Below are positions 9,419-18,456 of a stretch of DNA of 64,000 bases, one piece after another. Position 1 is the first letter of the stretch; every line of letters begins with the position of its first letter. The notes below the pieces were generated by a model. The model made no database searches and was not told the DNA's origin. It worked only from the letters and a program-made list of their open reading frames with translations. Source of the stretch: Anaerolineae bacterium (lineage in GTDB: Bacteria; Chloroflexota; Anaerolineae; Aggregatilineales; Phototrophicaceae). The stretch is from positions 1 through 64,000 of the forward strand of contig JALHNT010000016.1 of the NCBI GenBank assembly GCA_022843385.1. The letters are read 5' to 3'. A program made the translations under genes and the position numbers.

Positions 9419-9439
9419 GCGCACGAGAGTGTCGTGCGC
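9419..9439 (-). terminator. Hairpin terminator of the lone response regulator
   Basis: GCGCACGA (9419-9426) pairs perfectly with TCGTGCGC (9432-9439) across GAGTG. Read on the minus strand it is followed by TTTT, giving an intrinsic terminator for the gene ending at 9469. It also sits just after the plus-strand transglycosylase stop. Confidence 0.65.
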
Positions 9440-9468
9440 CTGGCATGAAAAAGAGAGGTGAAGCCGGC

Positions 9469-9849
9469 TCAGGCGACTTCGTTCTGGTCGAGCATGTTGC
9501 GTACCTTCGCCACCAGATCATGGTGGAGGATCGGTTTCGGCAGGTAATCATTGGCTCCGGCTTCGATTCCGCGCATGATGCTTTCGGCGTCGCCGCGCGC
9601 CGAGAGGATCAACACCGGGGTGTGTGAGGTATCGCCGCGCTCACGGATGACGCGACACAGCTCGATGCCATCCATGCCTGGCATCATCACATCGAGGATA
9701 ATCATGTCCGGTAGGTTCTGGTCGAGGACGCCCAAAGCCGATTTTGCGTCTTTGGCTTTGAGTACGCCGAACCCACCGCGCTCGAGCATGATCCCGATCA
9801 GGGTCAGCGCCCCAATTTCATCGTCCACGACTAGAATGTGCTTTTTCAT
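9469..9849 (-). CDS. Stand-alone response regulator receiver protein
   Basis: A 126-residue CheY-like receiver domain with no output domain. Visible signature: ILVVDDE (acidic pair), MIILDVMMPGMDG with phospho-acceptor Asp, ILSARGD (conserved Ser/Thr position), and the conserved Lys in DYLPKP. GGAGGA precedes the ATG. It has its own predicted promoter and terminator, so it is monocistronic. A partner kinase is not adjacent; the histidine kinases at 28.1 and 43.2 kb are possible sources of phosphate. Confidence 0.9.
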   Translation of the reverse strand: MKKHILVVDDEIGALTLIGIMLERGGFGVLKAKDAKSALGVLDQNLPDMIILDVMMPGMDGIELCRVIRERGDTSHTPVLILSARGDAESIMRGIEAGANDYLPKPILHHDLVAKVRNMLDQNEVA

Positions 9850-10247
9850 GCAATCCTCCGAAGCGTAGTAAATGCCTCGCTATGATCGTTGGTTTCAACT
9901 GCCAGTGTTCATTAAGAAAGAATAACTGGTTTATGGTATCTTTATTTATTGTACTGCTAAATGCACGGTTTATGCAACATAAAGTTATCGCAATTATCCC
10001 TGCATACACCTTGCAGATTCACTATACAAATTGTACCCCTAAAGGTCAAATCGGATAATAAAGGCTGATCCTTAAAGTCCGATCTCCCTGCATATATCTG
10101 GATTGTAACATGCTGTCTGTAGCTGAACAAGGAACACACCGGATGAAATCAGGTTTTTCGCTCGGTGTATGATAGAGGTTGCAACCCACAATCGATGATT
10201 CGCGTATAAATCATGGGCATCACTATGCCATGTTAAGGAGCATTGAA
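9850..10247. other. AT-rich divergent intergenic region (about 400 bp)
   Basis: No gene is seen here. The segment is much richer in A/T than its surroundings. It holds the response-regulator promoter (9948-9977). A 10-bp direct repeat TCCCTGCATA occurs near 9997-10006 and 10085-10094. Short inverted arms are present: ATCGGA/TCCGAT around an AAGG/CCTT hairpin near 10043-10083, and ACACCG/CGGTGT at about 10136-10168. It presumably contains the control region of the ABC exporter operon as well. Confidence 0.5.
9948..9977 (-). promoter_or_regulatory. Predicted promoter of the response regulator gene
   Basis: On the minus strand TTGCAT (9977-9972) and TACAAT (9953-9948) are separated by 18 bp, a good housekeeping-sigma pattern. 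It would leave a leader of roughly 90 nt before ATG 9849. Confidence 0.5.
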
Positions 10248-11159
10248 GTGAACGCAGCGATCCACGTTGAACATATTGTGAAATCTTATGGGGCATTCCG
10301 CGCCGTCGATGACCTGACCTTTGACGTGCAGCGCGGCGAGATCTTTGCCATGCTGGGGCCGAATGGCTCCGGCAAGACCACCACCATGCGTATGATCCTG
10401 GACATCCTCAAGCCGGATAGCGGCCGTATCGCGGTGCTGGGCGCGCCACTGACGGATGCGACCAAAGATCGGATTGGCTATCTGCCGGAAGAACGTGGCC
10501 TGTATCGTAACGTGCCGGTGCTGGAGATGATGATTTATCTGGCGACGCTCAAAGGGCTGTCTAGCAGCGAGGCGCGTAAGCGGAGTCTGGCGATGCTGGA
10601 GCAGGTCGGTTTGGCTGACCAGGCGAAAAAGAAAGTGAGCGAACTGAGCAAGGGCATGCAGCAAAAAGTGCAGTTCGCCGTCACGGTACTGCATCAACCC
10701 GATCTCATCATCATCGATGAGCCGTTCTCCGGTCTCGACCCGGTCAATGCGTTGATGTTGAAAGACCTGCTGTTTGAATTCAAAGGGCGCGGTGGCACGA
10801 TTGTCATGAGTACGCACCAGATGTCCCAGGTCGAAGAGATGTGTGACCGGTTGTTGATGATTCATCGCGGCGTGCAAAAGCTCTATGGCCCAGTGGATGA
10901 GATTCGGCGACAGTACGCACTCCACGCGATCGTGGTCGAAGGACGGGGAAACTGGACGGCGCTGCCCGGCGTGGCAAAAGTTGAGAGCCATGAGAACGGA
11001 CGTAAAGGGACGCTGCTGCATCTGACCCCGGAAGCGACGCCTGATAGTGTGTTGGGAGCTATTGCCAGCGCGCCCGATACCCGTATCGAACGTTTTGAAT
11101 TGGCCGTCCCCAGCCTGGAGGACATCTTCATCCGCGTCGTGGAAGGCAGCGCCTCATGA
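10248..11159 (+). CDS. ABC exporter ATP-binding protein (NatA/YhaQ-like)
   Basis: Start chosen at GTG 10248 because TAAGGAG lies 7 bp before it; in-frame ATGs further up lack a site. The 303-residue protein has Walker A GPNGSGKTT (residues about 38-46), signature LSKGMQQKV, Walker B LIIIDEPFSGLDP and the switch His in MSTHQMSQVEE. A C-terminal domain of about 80 residues (DUF4162-like) ends with EDIFIRVVEG, as in NatA/YhaQ proteins. It powers the two following ABC-2 permeases. The stop overlaps the next start (ATGA). Confidence 0.9.
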   Translation: MNAAIHVEHIVKSYGAFRAVDDLTFDVQRGEIFAMLGPNGSGKTTTMRMILDILKPDSGRIAVLGAPLTDATKDRIGYLPEERGLYRNVPVLEMMIYLATLKGLSSSEARKRSLAMLEQVGLADQAKKKVSELSKGMQQKVQFAVTVLHQPDLIIIDEPFSGLDPVNALMLKDLLFEFKGRGGTIVMSTHQMSQVEEMCDRLLMIHRGVQKLYGPVDEIRRQYALHAIVVEGRGNWTALPGVAKVESHENGRKGTLLHLTPEATPDSVLGAIASAPDTRIERFELAVPSLEDIFIRVVEGSAS

Positions 11160-12412
11160 ACAAAATCTGGCTCGTCGCCAAACGCGAGTATCTCCATAAT
11201 CTGAAGCGTCCGGCATTCCTGTTCGCGGTATTCGGCGCACCGATCCTGACCTTCGTCGTCTGGTTCGTCATCTTCGCCTTGATCTCGAATGACGAGACCA
11301 ATCTCGATCAGGTTGGCAAAATCGGTTACGTCGATCAGGCGGGCATCCTGGCGAATCCGATTGTGCCAGACGATTCGGCTGATCTGTTCGTTAGCTATCC
11401 CGATGATGCAAGCGCACGGGCCGATCTGGAGGCCAGGACGATTGGTGCCTATTTTGTGCTGCCAGAAAATTACCTGGTGCGCGGCACGGTCGAGTTCTAT
11501 GGCCTCGACAACATTCCGGATGCAGCCAAAGACGCTGTCGATGAGTTCCTGCTGGCGAATCTGGGACGGCTGCTGGATCGTTCTGTGCCGCTGGAACGGA
11601 TTCAGAACCCGGTGGATATGACGGTGCAGGTGCAGGACAGCGGGCGTAACCTGACCGAAGCCAGTCTGCCGGTGCTGATTCTCCTGCCCCTTATCTTTGT
11701 GCTGATCTTCACCATGTCATCCAACGTGACCAGCAGCTTTCTGATGAACGGCATTGTGGAAGAACGGACGACGCGCATCATCGAAATCCTTGTCACCAGC
11801 CTGACGCCGACACAACTGCTGCTGGGTAAGGTGCTGGGATTGGGCGCGCTGGGTCTGACCCAGATTGTGGTGTGGCTGGGGGCAGGTATGCTGCTGATGC
11901 GCTTTGGGCAAGCGCTGCCGTTTCTGGCGGGTGTTGTGCTGCCGCTGGATATGCTGGTGTTGTTCATCCTCTACTTCCTGCTCAGCTATTTTCTGCTGGC
12001 GACGCTCATGGCGGGCATCGGCGCGATTGCTGGTTCGGAGCAGGAGAGCCGTCAGTACGCCGGTATCTTCGGCATTGTCTTTGCCATTCCGTTCTTCTTC
12101 GTTGTTCAGTTTATTGAAGACCCGAACGGCAATGTTCCGCTTATCCTGAGCATGATCCCGGTCACCTCGCCGATGTCGATGCTGCTGCGGGTGGGCTTCG
12201 GCGCGGTTCCGTTCTGGCAGATTCTTCTCAGCCTGGGCATTCTGCTGGTGACGGCGCTGTTGATTTCGGTGGCGTCAGCGCGTATTTTTCGCTGGTCATT
12301 GCTGTTGTATGGCAAACGGTTCAGTCTGCGCGAGCTTTGGCGGGTGGCGCGTTCCGCCCCGACGCCTGAAGTCAGTGCAGCTCGCGCGGCGCAACAGGGG
12401 GTTTCATCATGA
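11156..12412 (+). CDS. ABC-2 family transporter permease (NatB-like), first copy
   Basis: 418 residues. One N-terminal membrane helix (about 21-43) precedes a large extracytoplasmic segment, and then five or six helices follow from about residue 175. The segment NGIVEERTTRIIEILVTSL is the typical cytoplasmic motif of NatB/ABC-2 permeases. It overlaps the ATPase gene by ATGA and is followed by a homologous permease, so the exporter is probably a heterodimer. The substrate is unknown; family members export sodium, antibiotics or lipids. Confidence 0.85.
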   Translation: MNKIWLVAKREYLHNLKRPAFLFAVFGAPILTFVVWFVIFALISNDETNLDQVGKIGYVDQAGILANPIVPDDSADLFVSYPDDASARADLEARTIGAYFVLPENYLVRGTVEFYGLDNIPDAAKDAVDEFLLANLGRLLDRSVPLERIQNPVDMTVQVQDSGRNLTEASLPVLILLPLIFVLIFTMSSNVTSSFLMNGIVEERTTRIIEILVTSLTPTQLLLGKVLGLGALGLTQIVVWLGAGMLLMRFGQALPFLAGVVLPLDMLVLFILYFLLSYFLLATLMAGIGAIAGSEQESRQYAGIFGIVFAIPFFFVVQFIEDPNGNVPLILSMIPVTSPMSMLLRVGFGAVPFWQILLSLGILLVTALLISVASARIFRWSLLLYGKRFSLRELWRVARSAPTPEVSAARAAQQGVSS

Positions 12413-13671
12413 AGCATATCGTGCAGGTATTCATCTACGAGTTCCGCCGCAGTTTCCGCCGGCGCGGGTTTCTGTTCGCCACCTTTGGCATCCCGCTGAT
12501 CGCCTTTGTGCTCTACTTCGGCTTCCAGATTGTCACCAGCCTCAATAACAGTAATGCGGCGAATGAACCGATTGCTGCTCCAACCCAGGAAGCGGATGAA
12601 AATCTCTTTCGTGGCATCGAAACCGCTGGATATGTTGATCTGTCGGGCCGATTCCCAGCGCCAACTGAGGCCATCAGGGGACTGAATCATTACCCGGACG
12701 AAGCAGCAGCTCAGGCAGCGCTGGACGCCGGTCAGATTGATGTCTACTATGTCATTGAAGCCGATTATCTGGAGACCGGTGATGTCACGCTGGTGATGCC
12801 GCGTTTCTATCTGAACCGGGTCTCCACCGAGCCGATCCGCCGGCTGGTGATGAGTAACTTCTCTGAAGGCGTCGATACCAATCTCTTCAGCCGGTTAGTC
12901 AATCCGGCCAGCTTTCGTGAGGTTAATCTCCAGCGCGATGCCAGCGGCGAGACCACAACCGATTTTGGGGCGGATTTCGCAATGGTGTACATCTTTGCGC
13001 TGGTGCTGCTGCTGGCCGTCTTCACCACCAATGGCTATCTGATGCAGGGTGTGATCGAGGAAAAGGAGACCCGCCTCATCGAAATCCTCACCTCATCGAT
13101 GCGCCCGACACACCTCCTGGCTGGCAAGATTCTGGCGTTCGGTCTATTGGGGCTGGTGCAGGTTGGCGTGTGGATTGGCGCAGTGGTATTGTTCGGACGG
13201 CTGGCGGCTGGCGGGGCTATCGAGGCTTTAGCACCCCTAGGAAACCTGGCGCTCGAACCCGGTCAGTTGATCCTGTTTGTGGTTTATTTTGTGCTGGCCT
13301 ACCTGTATTTCGCTGCCAGCTTCGGCGCAGTGGCCGCCATCTCCAACTCGATGCAGGAAGGGCCACAGTATGCCGTCATCTTCACCCTGCCAGCCATCAT
13401 TCCGTTTTATCTGAGCAGCCTCTTCACCACCTCGCCGGATGGTAACCTGGCGGTGATTCTCAGCCTGATCCCATTCACCTCACCGCTGTCGATGGTGATG
13501 CGACTGGCTCTCACCACAGTACCGTTTTGGCAGATCGTGCTCAGCCTGGGATTATTGATCCTGCTGGACATCGGCATGATCTGGCTGGCGGGACGGTTGT
13601 TCCGGGTACAGTCGCTCCTGGCGGGGCAGGTGCCCAAATTGCGGGATATTCCTCGTCTGCTGCGGGGATAA
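12409..13671 (+). CDS. ABC-2 family transporter permease (NatB-like), second copy
   Basis: 420 residues, same architecture as the preceding gene: helix at about 21-43, external domain, then a multi-helix block with GVIEEKETRLIEILTSSM. The shared MRLAL/LLRVG-type ending and equal helix order show duplication from a common ancestor. It starts within the previous stop (ATGA) and closes the three-gene operon, followed by a strong terminator. Confidence 0.85.
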   Translation: MKHIVQVFIYEFRRSFRRRGFLFATFGIPLIAFVLYFGFQIVTSLNNSNAANEPIAAPTQEADENLFRGIETAGYVDLSGRFPAPTEAIRGLNHYPDEAAAQAALDAGQIDVYYVIEADYLETGDVTLVMPRFYLNRVSTEPIRRLVMSNFSEGVDTNLFSRLVNPASFREVNLQRDASGETTTDFGADFAMVYIFALVLLLAVFTTNGYLMQGVIEEKETRLIEILTSSMRPTHLLAGKILAFGLLGLVQVGVWIGAVVLFGRLAAGGAIEALAPLGNLALEPGQLILFVVYFVLAYLYFAASFGAVAAISNSMQEGPQYAVIFTLPAIIPFYLSSLFTTSPDGNLAVILSLIPFTSPLSMVMRLALTTVPFWQIVLSLGLLILLDIGMIWLAGRLFRVQSLLAGQVPKLRDIPRLLRG

Positions 13672-13677
13672 GGATAA

Positions 13678-13707
13678 AGAAGGGCGGGGAAAATTTCCCG
13701 CCCTTCT
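13678..13707. terminator. Bidirectional terminator between the exporter operon and glycogen phosphorylase
   Basis: AGAAGGGCGGG (13678-13688) pairs with CCCGCCCTTCT (13697-13707). The loop is GAAAATTT and TGTTT follows. It lies between two convergent genes and can serve both. Confidence 0.8.
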
Positions 13708-13718
13708 GTTTGCTACTG

Positions 13719-16295
13719 TTAGCCGGAAGCCCAGGTGATCAGGCCTGGCAGGAAAGTGGTGTGCAGGAAGGGGTGGTAAGGCATCACCCGCACCGACACG
13801 CCACGTTCGCCGCTGGTACCATATTCGATGTTGGCGGTGAATTTGCAGGTGCCGTTACCATCAACGCCGCTGGCTTCCATGTTCGACGCCGTGGCCGCAT
13901 TGTCGATATAACCCTGCGTATTCAGGTTGCCGTAATAGACCTGCACTTTGACATCGTTAGGTGTCAGTTGACCCAGGTCGATATGGGCTGTTACTTCGAT
14001 CTGTGACCCCACCTTGATCTGCGTATCCGAGACCTTCACGCTGCGGATGTTGACATGCCGCCACGCCTGATTCAGCTTGCTGCGCCAGGCGGCGTATTCC
14101 AGCCCGGTTTTCATGTCGCGCTCGGACATCGCGGCGACGGTCCGATTGCTGGGCATGTAGAAGCCCTCAGCATATTCCTGTACCATGCGCCGGGTGTTGA
14201 AGTAGGGGGCCAGCTTCTTCATGCCGGCCTTAACCTTGGCGATCCATTCGCGCGGCAGGCCATCGCGCCCGCGTTCGTAGTACAGCGGGATGATGTCCTG
14301 TTCCAGCGTGTTGTACAACGCTTCGCTCTCGACGAAGTTCTGGTGTTCCCACTCGCTATCGCTGTATTCTTCGCCGTTGCCAATCGCCCAGCCGACATCG
14401 CTGCTGTAGGCTTCTGCCCACCAGCCGTCGAGGATGCTGCAATTCAGACCCCCGTTGTAAATGACCTTCATGCCGCTGGTGCCGCTAGCTTCCTTCGGGC
14501 GCTGCGGTGTGTTCAACCACACATCCACGCCCTGCACCAGATTGCGGGCGATATTCATGTCGTAGTTTTCCAGGAAGACAATCGAATGACGGAAGTCGGC
14601 ATCGCGCGCCAGATTGACGATCTGCCGAATCAGATCCTTGCCACCGGTATCATGCGGGTGGGCTTTGCCGGCGAAAATGATCTGAACCGGATACTTGCTG
14701 TTGTTGAGGATGCGCTTCAGTCGTTCCGGGTTGCGGAAGAGCAGGGTAGCGCGCTTATACGTGGCGAAGCGCCGGGCGAAACCGAATGTCAGCGCATCCG
14801 GGTTCAGCACTTCCTCGGCGGCCTTGATTTCGCTCTGCGAGGCACCGCGATGGGTTAGCTGCTGCCGCAGACGGTCACGAGTGAAGGCCACCAACCGTTC
14901 GCGCCGTCGTTCATGGGTACGCCACAGTTCGGCGTCGGGGATGGTTTCGACCTTGCTCCACACTTCGGGGCGCTCCTCATCGGTGCGCCAGGCCGGGTCG
15001 AGGTAGCGATCAAACAGCGTCGCCATCTCGCGGCTGATCCAGGTGTGAACATGGATGCCGTTGGTCACCGAGCCGATAGGGACTTCCTTCTCCGGGACAT
15101 TGGGGTAGACCCAGTTCCACATACTGCGCGAGACTTCGCCGTGCAGTTTGGCGACGCCATTCGCGCCCGCCGACAGGTTGAGCGCCAGCACGGCCATTGA
15201 GAACAATTCATAGGTTCCCATATTCTCGCGCCCCAGATTGAGGAATTCATCGCGCGAGAGACCCATGCTGCGATAATAGTCGGTGAAGTGTTCGTCGATC
15301 AGGTCGAAGCCGAAGCGCTCCAGACCGGCTGGCACCGGGGTGTGGGTGGTGAAAATGTGGCTGGCCGAGCTGATCTCTTTGGCCTGCTGAAAGCTCATCT
15401 TCTTCTCGGTCATCAACTGCCGCATCCGTTCCAGCGCCAGGAAGGCCGAGTGCCCTTCGTTCATGTGACAGATCGACGGACGCAGCCCCAGCACATCCAG
15501 CAGCCGGATGCCGCCGATGCCCATCAGGATTTCCTGGCGGATACGGGTGCGGCGATCACCGCCGTATAACCGGTCTGTCAGATTACGATCTTCTTCGCGG
15601 CTGTTCTCCGGCACATTGGAGTCGAGCAGGAACAGCGGCACACGCCCGACCTGAACTTTCCACACCTGGGCGTAAAGTTCCCGGCCCGGCATCGGCACCG
15701 AGATCTTCAGCGGCTTGCCATCTTTATCGCGCTGCAAGATGACCGGCTGGGTGGAGTAGTCGATGATGGGGTACAGCTCCTGCTGGAAGCCATCGGCATT
15801 CAGATACTGCTGGAAGTAGCCCTCCTGATACAGAATACCCACACCCACCAGCGGCAGCCCCAGATCGCTGGCGCTCTTGAGGTGATCGCCGCTCAGGACT
15901 CCCAGACCGCCGGAGTAGTTCTGCAAACACTCGGCGATGCCGAACTCCATCGAGAAGTAGGCGATGATAGGCTTCTGCTTCAGGGTGCCATAATGGGTTT
16001 CGTACCAGGTCTGGCGGTCATTCATGTAAGCGTCGAATGACTCGCAGACATTGTTGAAGTGGGCCATGAAGGCCGGGTCGTCATGCGCGGTCTGCAACCG
16101 ATCCTGACTGATCTGACCGAGCATGAGGATCGGATTGTGATAGGTGCTTTCCCACAGGTCACGATCCAGACGGCGAAAAAGGGCAATGGTCTCATGATCC
16201 CATGCCCACCGCATGTTATAGGCTAATTCTTGTAAGCGGCGCAATGGTTCCGGCAAATTCGGAATGACATTGATTCGGCTGACCGGTCTCACCAT
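13719..16295 (-). CDS. glgP: Alpha-glucan (glycogen/maltodextrin) phosphorylase
   Basis: The start at ATG 16295 is chosen over an earlier in-frame start because GCAGGAGACA lies 6-12 bp before it. The 858-residue protein opens with a DUF3417-type N-terminal region (PLRRLQELAYNMRWAWDHE) and has the catalytic phosphorylase core. It carries RPKEASGTSGMKVIYNGGLN in the C-terminal half, where Lys of GMK should bind pyridoxal phosphate. It releases glucose-1-phosphate from alpha-1,4-glucans. Length and motifs fit the short MalP-like phosphorylases (TIGR02094 type). It is divergent from a CBM48 protein, and the glycogen synthesis genes lie 14 kb away. Confidence 0.9.
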   Translation of the reverse strand: MVRPVSRINVIPNLPEPLRRLQELAYNMRWAWDHETIALFRRLDRDLWESTYHNPILMLGQISQDRLQTAHDDPAFMAHFNNVCESFDAYMNDRQTWYETHYGTLKQKPIIAYFSMEFGIAECLQNYSGGLGVLSGDHLKSASDLGLPLVGVGILYQEGYFQQYLNADGFQQELYPIIDYSTQPVILQRDKDGKPLKISVPMPGRELYAQVWKVQVGRVPLFLLDSNVPENSREEDRNLTDRLYGGDRRTRIRQEILMGIGGIRLLDVLGLRPSICHMNEGHSAFLALERMRQLMTEKKMSFQQAKEISSASHIFTTHTPVPAGLERFGFDLIDEHFTDYYRSMGLSRDEFLNLGRENMGTYELFSMAVLALNLSAGANGVAKLHGEVSRSMWNWVYPNVPEKEVPIGSVTNGIHVHTWISREMATLFDRYLDPAWRTDEERPEVWSKVETIPDAELWRTHERRRERLVAFTRDRLRQQLTHRGASQSEIKAAEEVLNPDALTFGFARRFATYKRATLLFRNPERLKRILNNSKYPVQIIFAGKAHPHDTGGKDLIRQIVNLARDADFRHSIVFLENYDMNIARNLVQGVDVWLNTPQRPKEASGTSGMKVIYNGGLNCSILDGWWAEAYSSDVGWAIGNGEEYSDSEWEHQNFVESEALYNTLEQDIIPLYYERGRDGLPREWIAKVKAGMKKLAPYFNTRRMVQEYAEGFYMPSNRTVAAMSERDMKTGLEYAAWRSKLNQAWRHVNIRSVKVSDTQIKVGSQIEVTAHIDLGQLTPNDVKVQVYYGNLNTQGYIDNAATASNMEASGVDGNGTCKFTANIEYGTSGERGVSVRVMPYHPFLHTTFLPGLITWASG

Positions 16296-16342
16296 TCGAG
16301 TTGTCTCCTGCTTTTCCAGGTCATATTGAGTTGTGCAACGGT

Positions 16343-16372
16343 AGCATATCAGACTTCGGCGGCACTTGACAA
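16343..16372 (-). promoter_or_regulatory. Predicted promoter of the glucan phosphorylase gene
   Basis: Minus-strand TTGTCA (16372-16367) and TATGCT (16348-16343) are spaced by 18 bp, upstream of ATG 16295. Confidence 0.5.
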
Positions 16373-16417
16373 CCACAACCATACAAGTGACACAGCGAAA
16401 ATTTGTAAAAAATCACC

Positions 16418-16446
16418 TTTACACCGATTGCAATTATCTCTACAAT
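16418..16446 (+). promoter_or_regulatory. Predicted promoter of the CBM48 gene
   Basis: TTTACA (16418-16423) and TACAAT (16441-16446) are separated by exactly 17 bp. The start codon at 16507 follows about 54 nt after the expected start site. Confidence 0.55.
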
Positions 16447-16506
16447 GCCGAATAGGTGAAGTTTTTCTCAAACTATCACAGATAGTGCGATGTCTAGGAG
16501 GAGTAC

Positions 16507-16812
16507 ATGAATATGCTCAAGAAACAACCACTCAAGAGCAAGCCGGTTTGCAAGGTCACGTTCTCGCTGCCCGAATCCGTCAAGGCGGAAACGGTCTTCC
16601 TGGTTGGGGATTTCAACAACTGGGACGAGAAGGCGACGCCGATGAAACAACTCAAGAAGAACGGTCAGTTCACCATCACCCTCGATCTGGATTCCGGCAA
16701 GGAATACCAGTTCCGGTATCTGGTGAACGGCGCTGAATGGCACAACGATTGGCACGCCGATAAGTATGTGCCGAACCCGTTCAGCGGTGACAACTCGGTC
16801 GTCACGACCTGA
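16507..16812 (+). CDS. Free-standing CBM48 (glycogen-binding / isoamylase early-set) domain protein
   Basis: 101 residues, essentially one CBM48/AMPK-beta-like fold. The core CKVTFSLPESVKAETVFLVG and DFNNWDEKATPM carries the conserved Trp used for glucan contact, and YQFRYLVNGAEWHND closes the sheet. A strong AGGAGGAGTAC precedes the ATG. Without a catalytic domain it is likely a glycogen-binding scaffold or regulator, expressed divergently from the phosphorylase. A good promoter and terminator flank it. Confidence 0.85.
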   Translation: MNMLKKQPLKSKPVCKVTFSLPESVKAETVFLVGDFNNWDEKATPMKQLKKNGQFTITLDLDSGKEYQFRYLVNGAEWHNDWHADKYVPNPFSGDNSVVTT

Positions 16813-16834
16813 TTGCACTGAATTGTTTCGTATT

Positions 16835-16870
16835 CTGGAGGGGCTGATACCAGCCTCTCCAGAGGTTTTT
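16835..16870 (+). terminator. Terminator of the CBM48 gene
   Basis: CTGGAGGGGCTG (16835-16846) pairs with CAGCCTCTCCAG (16851-16862), with one G-T pair and loop ATAC. AGGTTTTT follows. Confidence 0.8.
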
Positions 16871-16954
16871 ACCTGTAATCGTTTACCTGTTTGGTAACCA
16901 AAACTGATCCTTTTTTCGCACTTCACCCGAACACTCGCACATCTGTGAATCACA

Positions 16955-16990
16955 AAAAGAAAGAGGAGCTGAATGGCTCCTCTTTCTTTT
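16955..16990. terminator. Terminator of the haloperoxidase gene (bidirectional)
   Basis: AAAAGAAAGAGGAGC (16955-16969) pairs perfectly with GCTCCTCTTTCTTTT (16976-16990) over TGAATG. On the minus strand the A-rich arm becomes the T-tract, so it terminates the gene ending at 17012. Confidence 0.75.
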
Positions 16991-17011
16991 AGTCGGACTG
17001 ATTCTCTCAGA

Positions 17012-18337
17012 TCATTCGCCCTGTGGCCGCGAACGCAGCGCGATGTAGTCCAACACATTACGCCCGACGCAGCGACCCTGATCGATACCATTCTCAACCG
17101 CTGCGCGGAAGTGGATGCCGCCGTAGATGCGCGAGATGGCGGCTTCGGTGGCCGCTGCTTCAAACGAGGTGAAGGAGCGCGGCCGCATCCCATGCCGGCG
17201 CACCGAGTTATCGGTAAACGCTACGGTGCCAAACATCCCGGTCAGCACTTCCGCAGCGGCGGCTGAGGCAACCGAGTGACCAGATGGATACTCCGGGAAA
17301 CCCGGCGAGGCGATGAACGGCTCCCAGCGCGGGTCGATGTATTCCTGGATGTAGGTTTCCGGGCGCAGCAGGTTGATCTGGTATTTAAGTGACCAGGCGG
17401 AGATGAACGAATCGCCCAGCGCCGCACCCACCAGCGCGTACATCATCGACGCCCGTTCCAACTTCAGATCGAGCACATCCACCATCTGATTCTGGATCAT
17501 CACCCAGTGACCGGCTGGCGCACCCGTTTGTCCAGGGGTATCGACCCAGAAACGGGCGATGTCTTTCTGTTCCGGCGTCAGGCGATCACCGATGTTTTTG
17601 ACTTCGAGCGCCTGGGCATAGAAGGTCGAGTTTTCGTCGGTGCTGAATTCCATGTTGGGCTGGACCGCGCAGGCGTCGGCATAATACAGGGCGAAGGGCC
17701 GAATGGTTCCCCAGTAGGGTTCAACCGCTTTCATGCCTTCGCGGGTTGGCACCCAGAATGACAGATCGCCGGTCGGGATTTCCCAGACCATTTCCTTCGC
17801 CTCAGTGTAACCGTCGGTGGCGATCCATTCCTTGATGACCTCGCCTACACTGTCGCCATATTCCAGGGAAGCGGCTACCACCTCTTCACCCACCGCGCGT
17901 TCGCGGGCGCGTCCCTGAGTGTCGCGCAGCGCGGTGATCGCCTGCTGCGTTTCCCGATCATCGGATGGAAAGAAGCTGCTGATGACGGTCGAAAGCGCAC
18001 CATTGGCCGAGCTGATCCAATCAATAGCGACGCCTTCTTCGGGGTAGGGCATATCCGGCATACTGGTCAATTGACCGCTGAGCGAGAAGCCTTCAGGGAT
18101 GCCACCCAGCACGGACTGGTAGGCGGTGATGCCGGCATACGCATACAGGCGCGAAGCGGCCGGCGCGTCTACGGTGTTGGCTTCAACCCGCTGATACAGC
18201 AGATCCATCCACTGCACCAGAACGTCGGCTTCCAGATCAGCTGCCACTGGCAGTGCTTCGGCCTGATCCTGTGCCGCGGCCACGCTGAAGGTCAACGATA
18301 GACACAAACCAATGATCAAAAGGATGCGAGACTTCAC
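17012..18337 (-). CDS. Secreted vanadium-dependent haloperoxidase / PAP2-family protein
   Basis: Starts at GTG 18337, supported by AAGGGGG 7 bp upstream. 441 residues with a signal peptide (MKSRILLIIGLCLSLTFSVAAAQ). All three vanadate/phosphate-site motifs of the family are present and correctly spaced: KYQINLLRP (K-x6-RP), PSGH, and SRIYGGIH (SR-x5-H). The protein is much longer than PAP2 phosphatases and fits bacterial vanadium-haloperoxidase-like proteins. Whether it oxidises halides or acts as a phosphatase cannot be read from sequence. It should be exported. The gene is alone, with its own terminator. Confidence 0.85.
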   Translation of the reverse strand: MKSRILLIIGLCLSLTFSVAAAQDQAEALPVAADLEADVLVQWMDLLYQRVEANTVDAPAASRLYAYAGITAYQSVLGGIPEGFSLSGQLTSMPDMPYPEEGVAIDWISSANGALSTVISSFFPSDDRETQQAITALRDTQGRARERAVGEEVVAASLEYGDSVGEVIKEWIATDGYTEAKEMVWEIPTGDLSFWVPTREGMKAVEPYWGTIRPFALYYADACAVQPNMEFSTDENSTFYAQALEVKNIGDRLTPEQKDIARFWVDTPGQTGAPAGHWVMIQNQMVDVLDLKLERASMMYALVGAALGDSFISAWSLKYQINLLRPETYIQEYIDPRWEPFIASPGFPEYPSGHSVASAAAAEVLTGMFGTVAFTDNSVRRHGMRPRSFTSFEAAATEAAISRIYGGIHFRAAVENGIDQGRCVGRNVLDYIALRSRPQGE

Positions 18338-18456
18338 TATGAACCCCCTTCACTGCCTGTCTGATACTGGCATTATAGGTCAGATTCATCAGCCGTACTC
18401 ATGACGGACGGCGTATGTTTATCCGCCGTTTGACCTATGCACCATAGACGCCGGAC

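Noticed and set aside
10179..10247. Upstream in-frame starts for the ABC ATPase
   Set aside because: GTG 10248 has TAAGGAG at proper spacing and the ATPase fold begins right after it; the earlier codons overlap the likely promoter.
16326..16736. 136-residue frame around the start of the CBM48 gene
   Set aside because: Overlaps both divergent promoters and the CBM48 gene in another frame, with no recognisable protein pattern.
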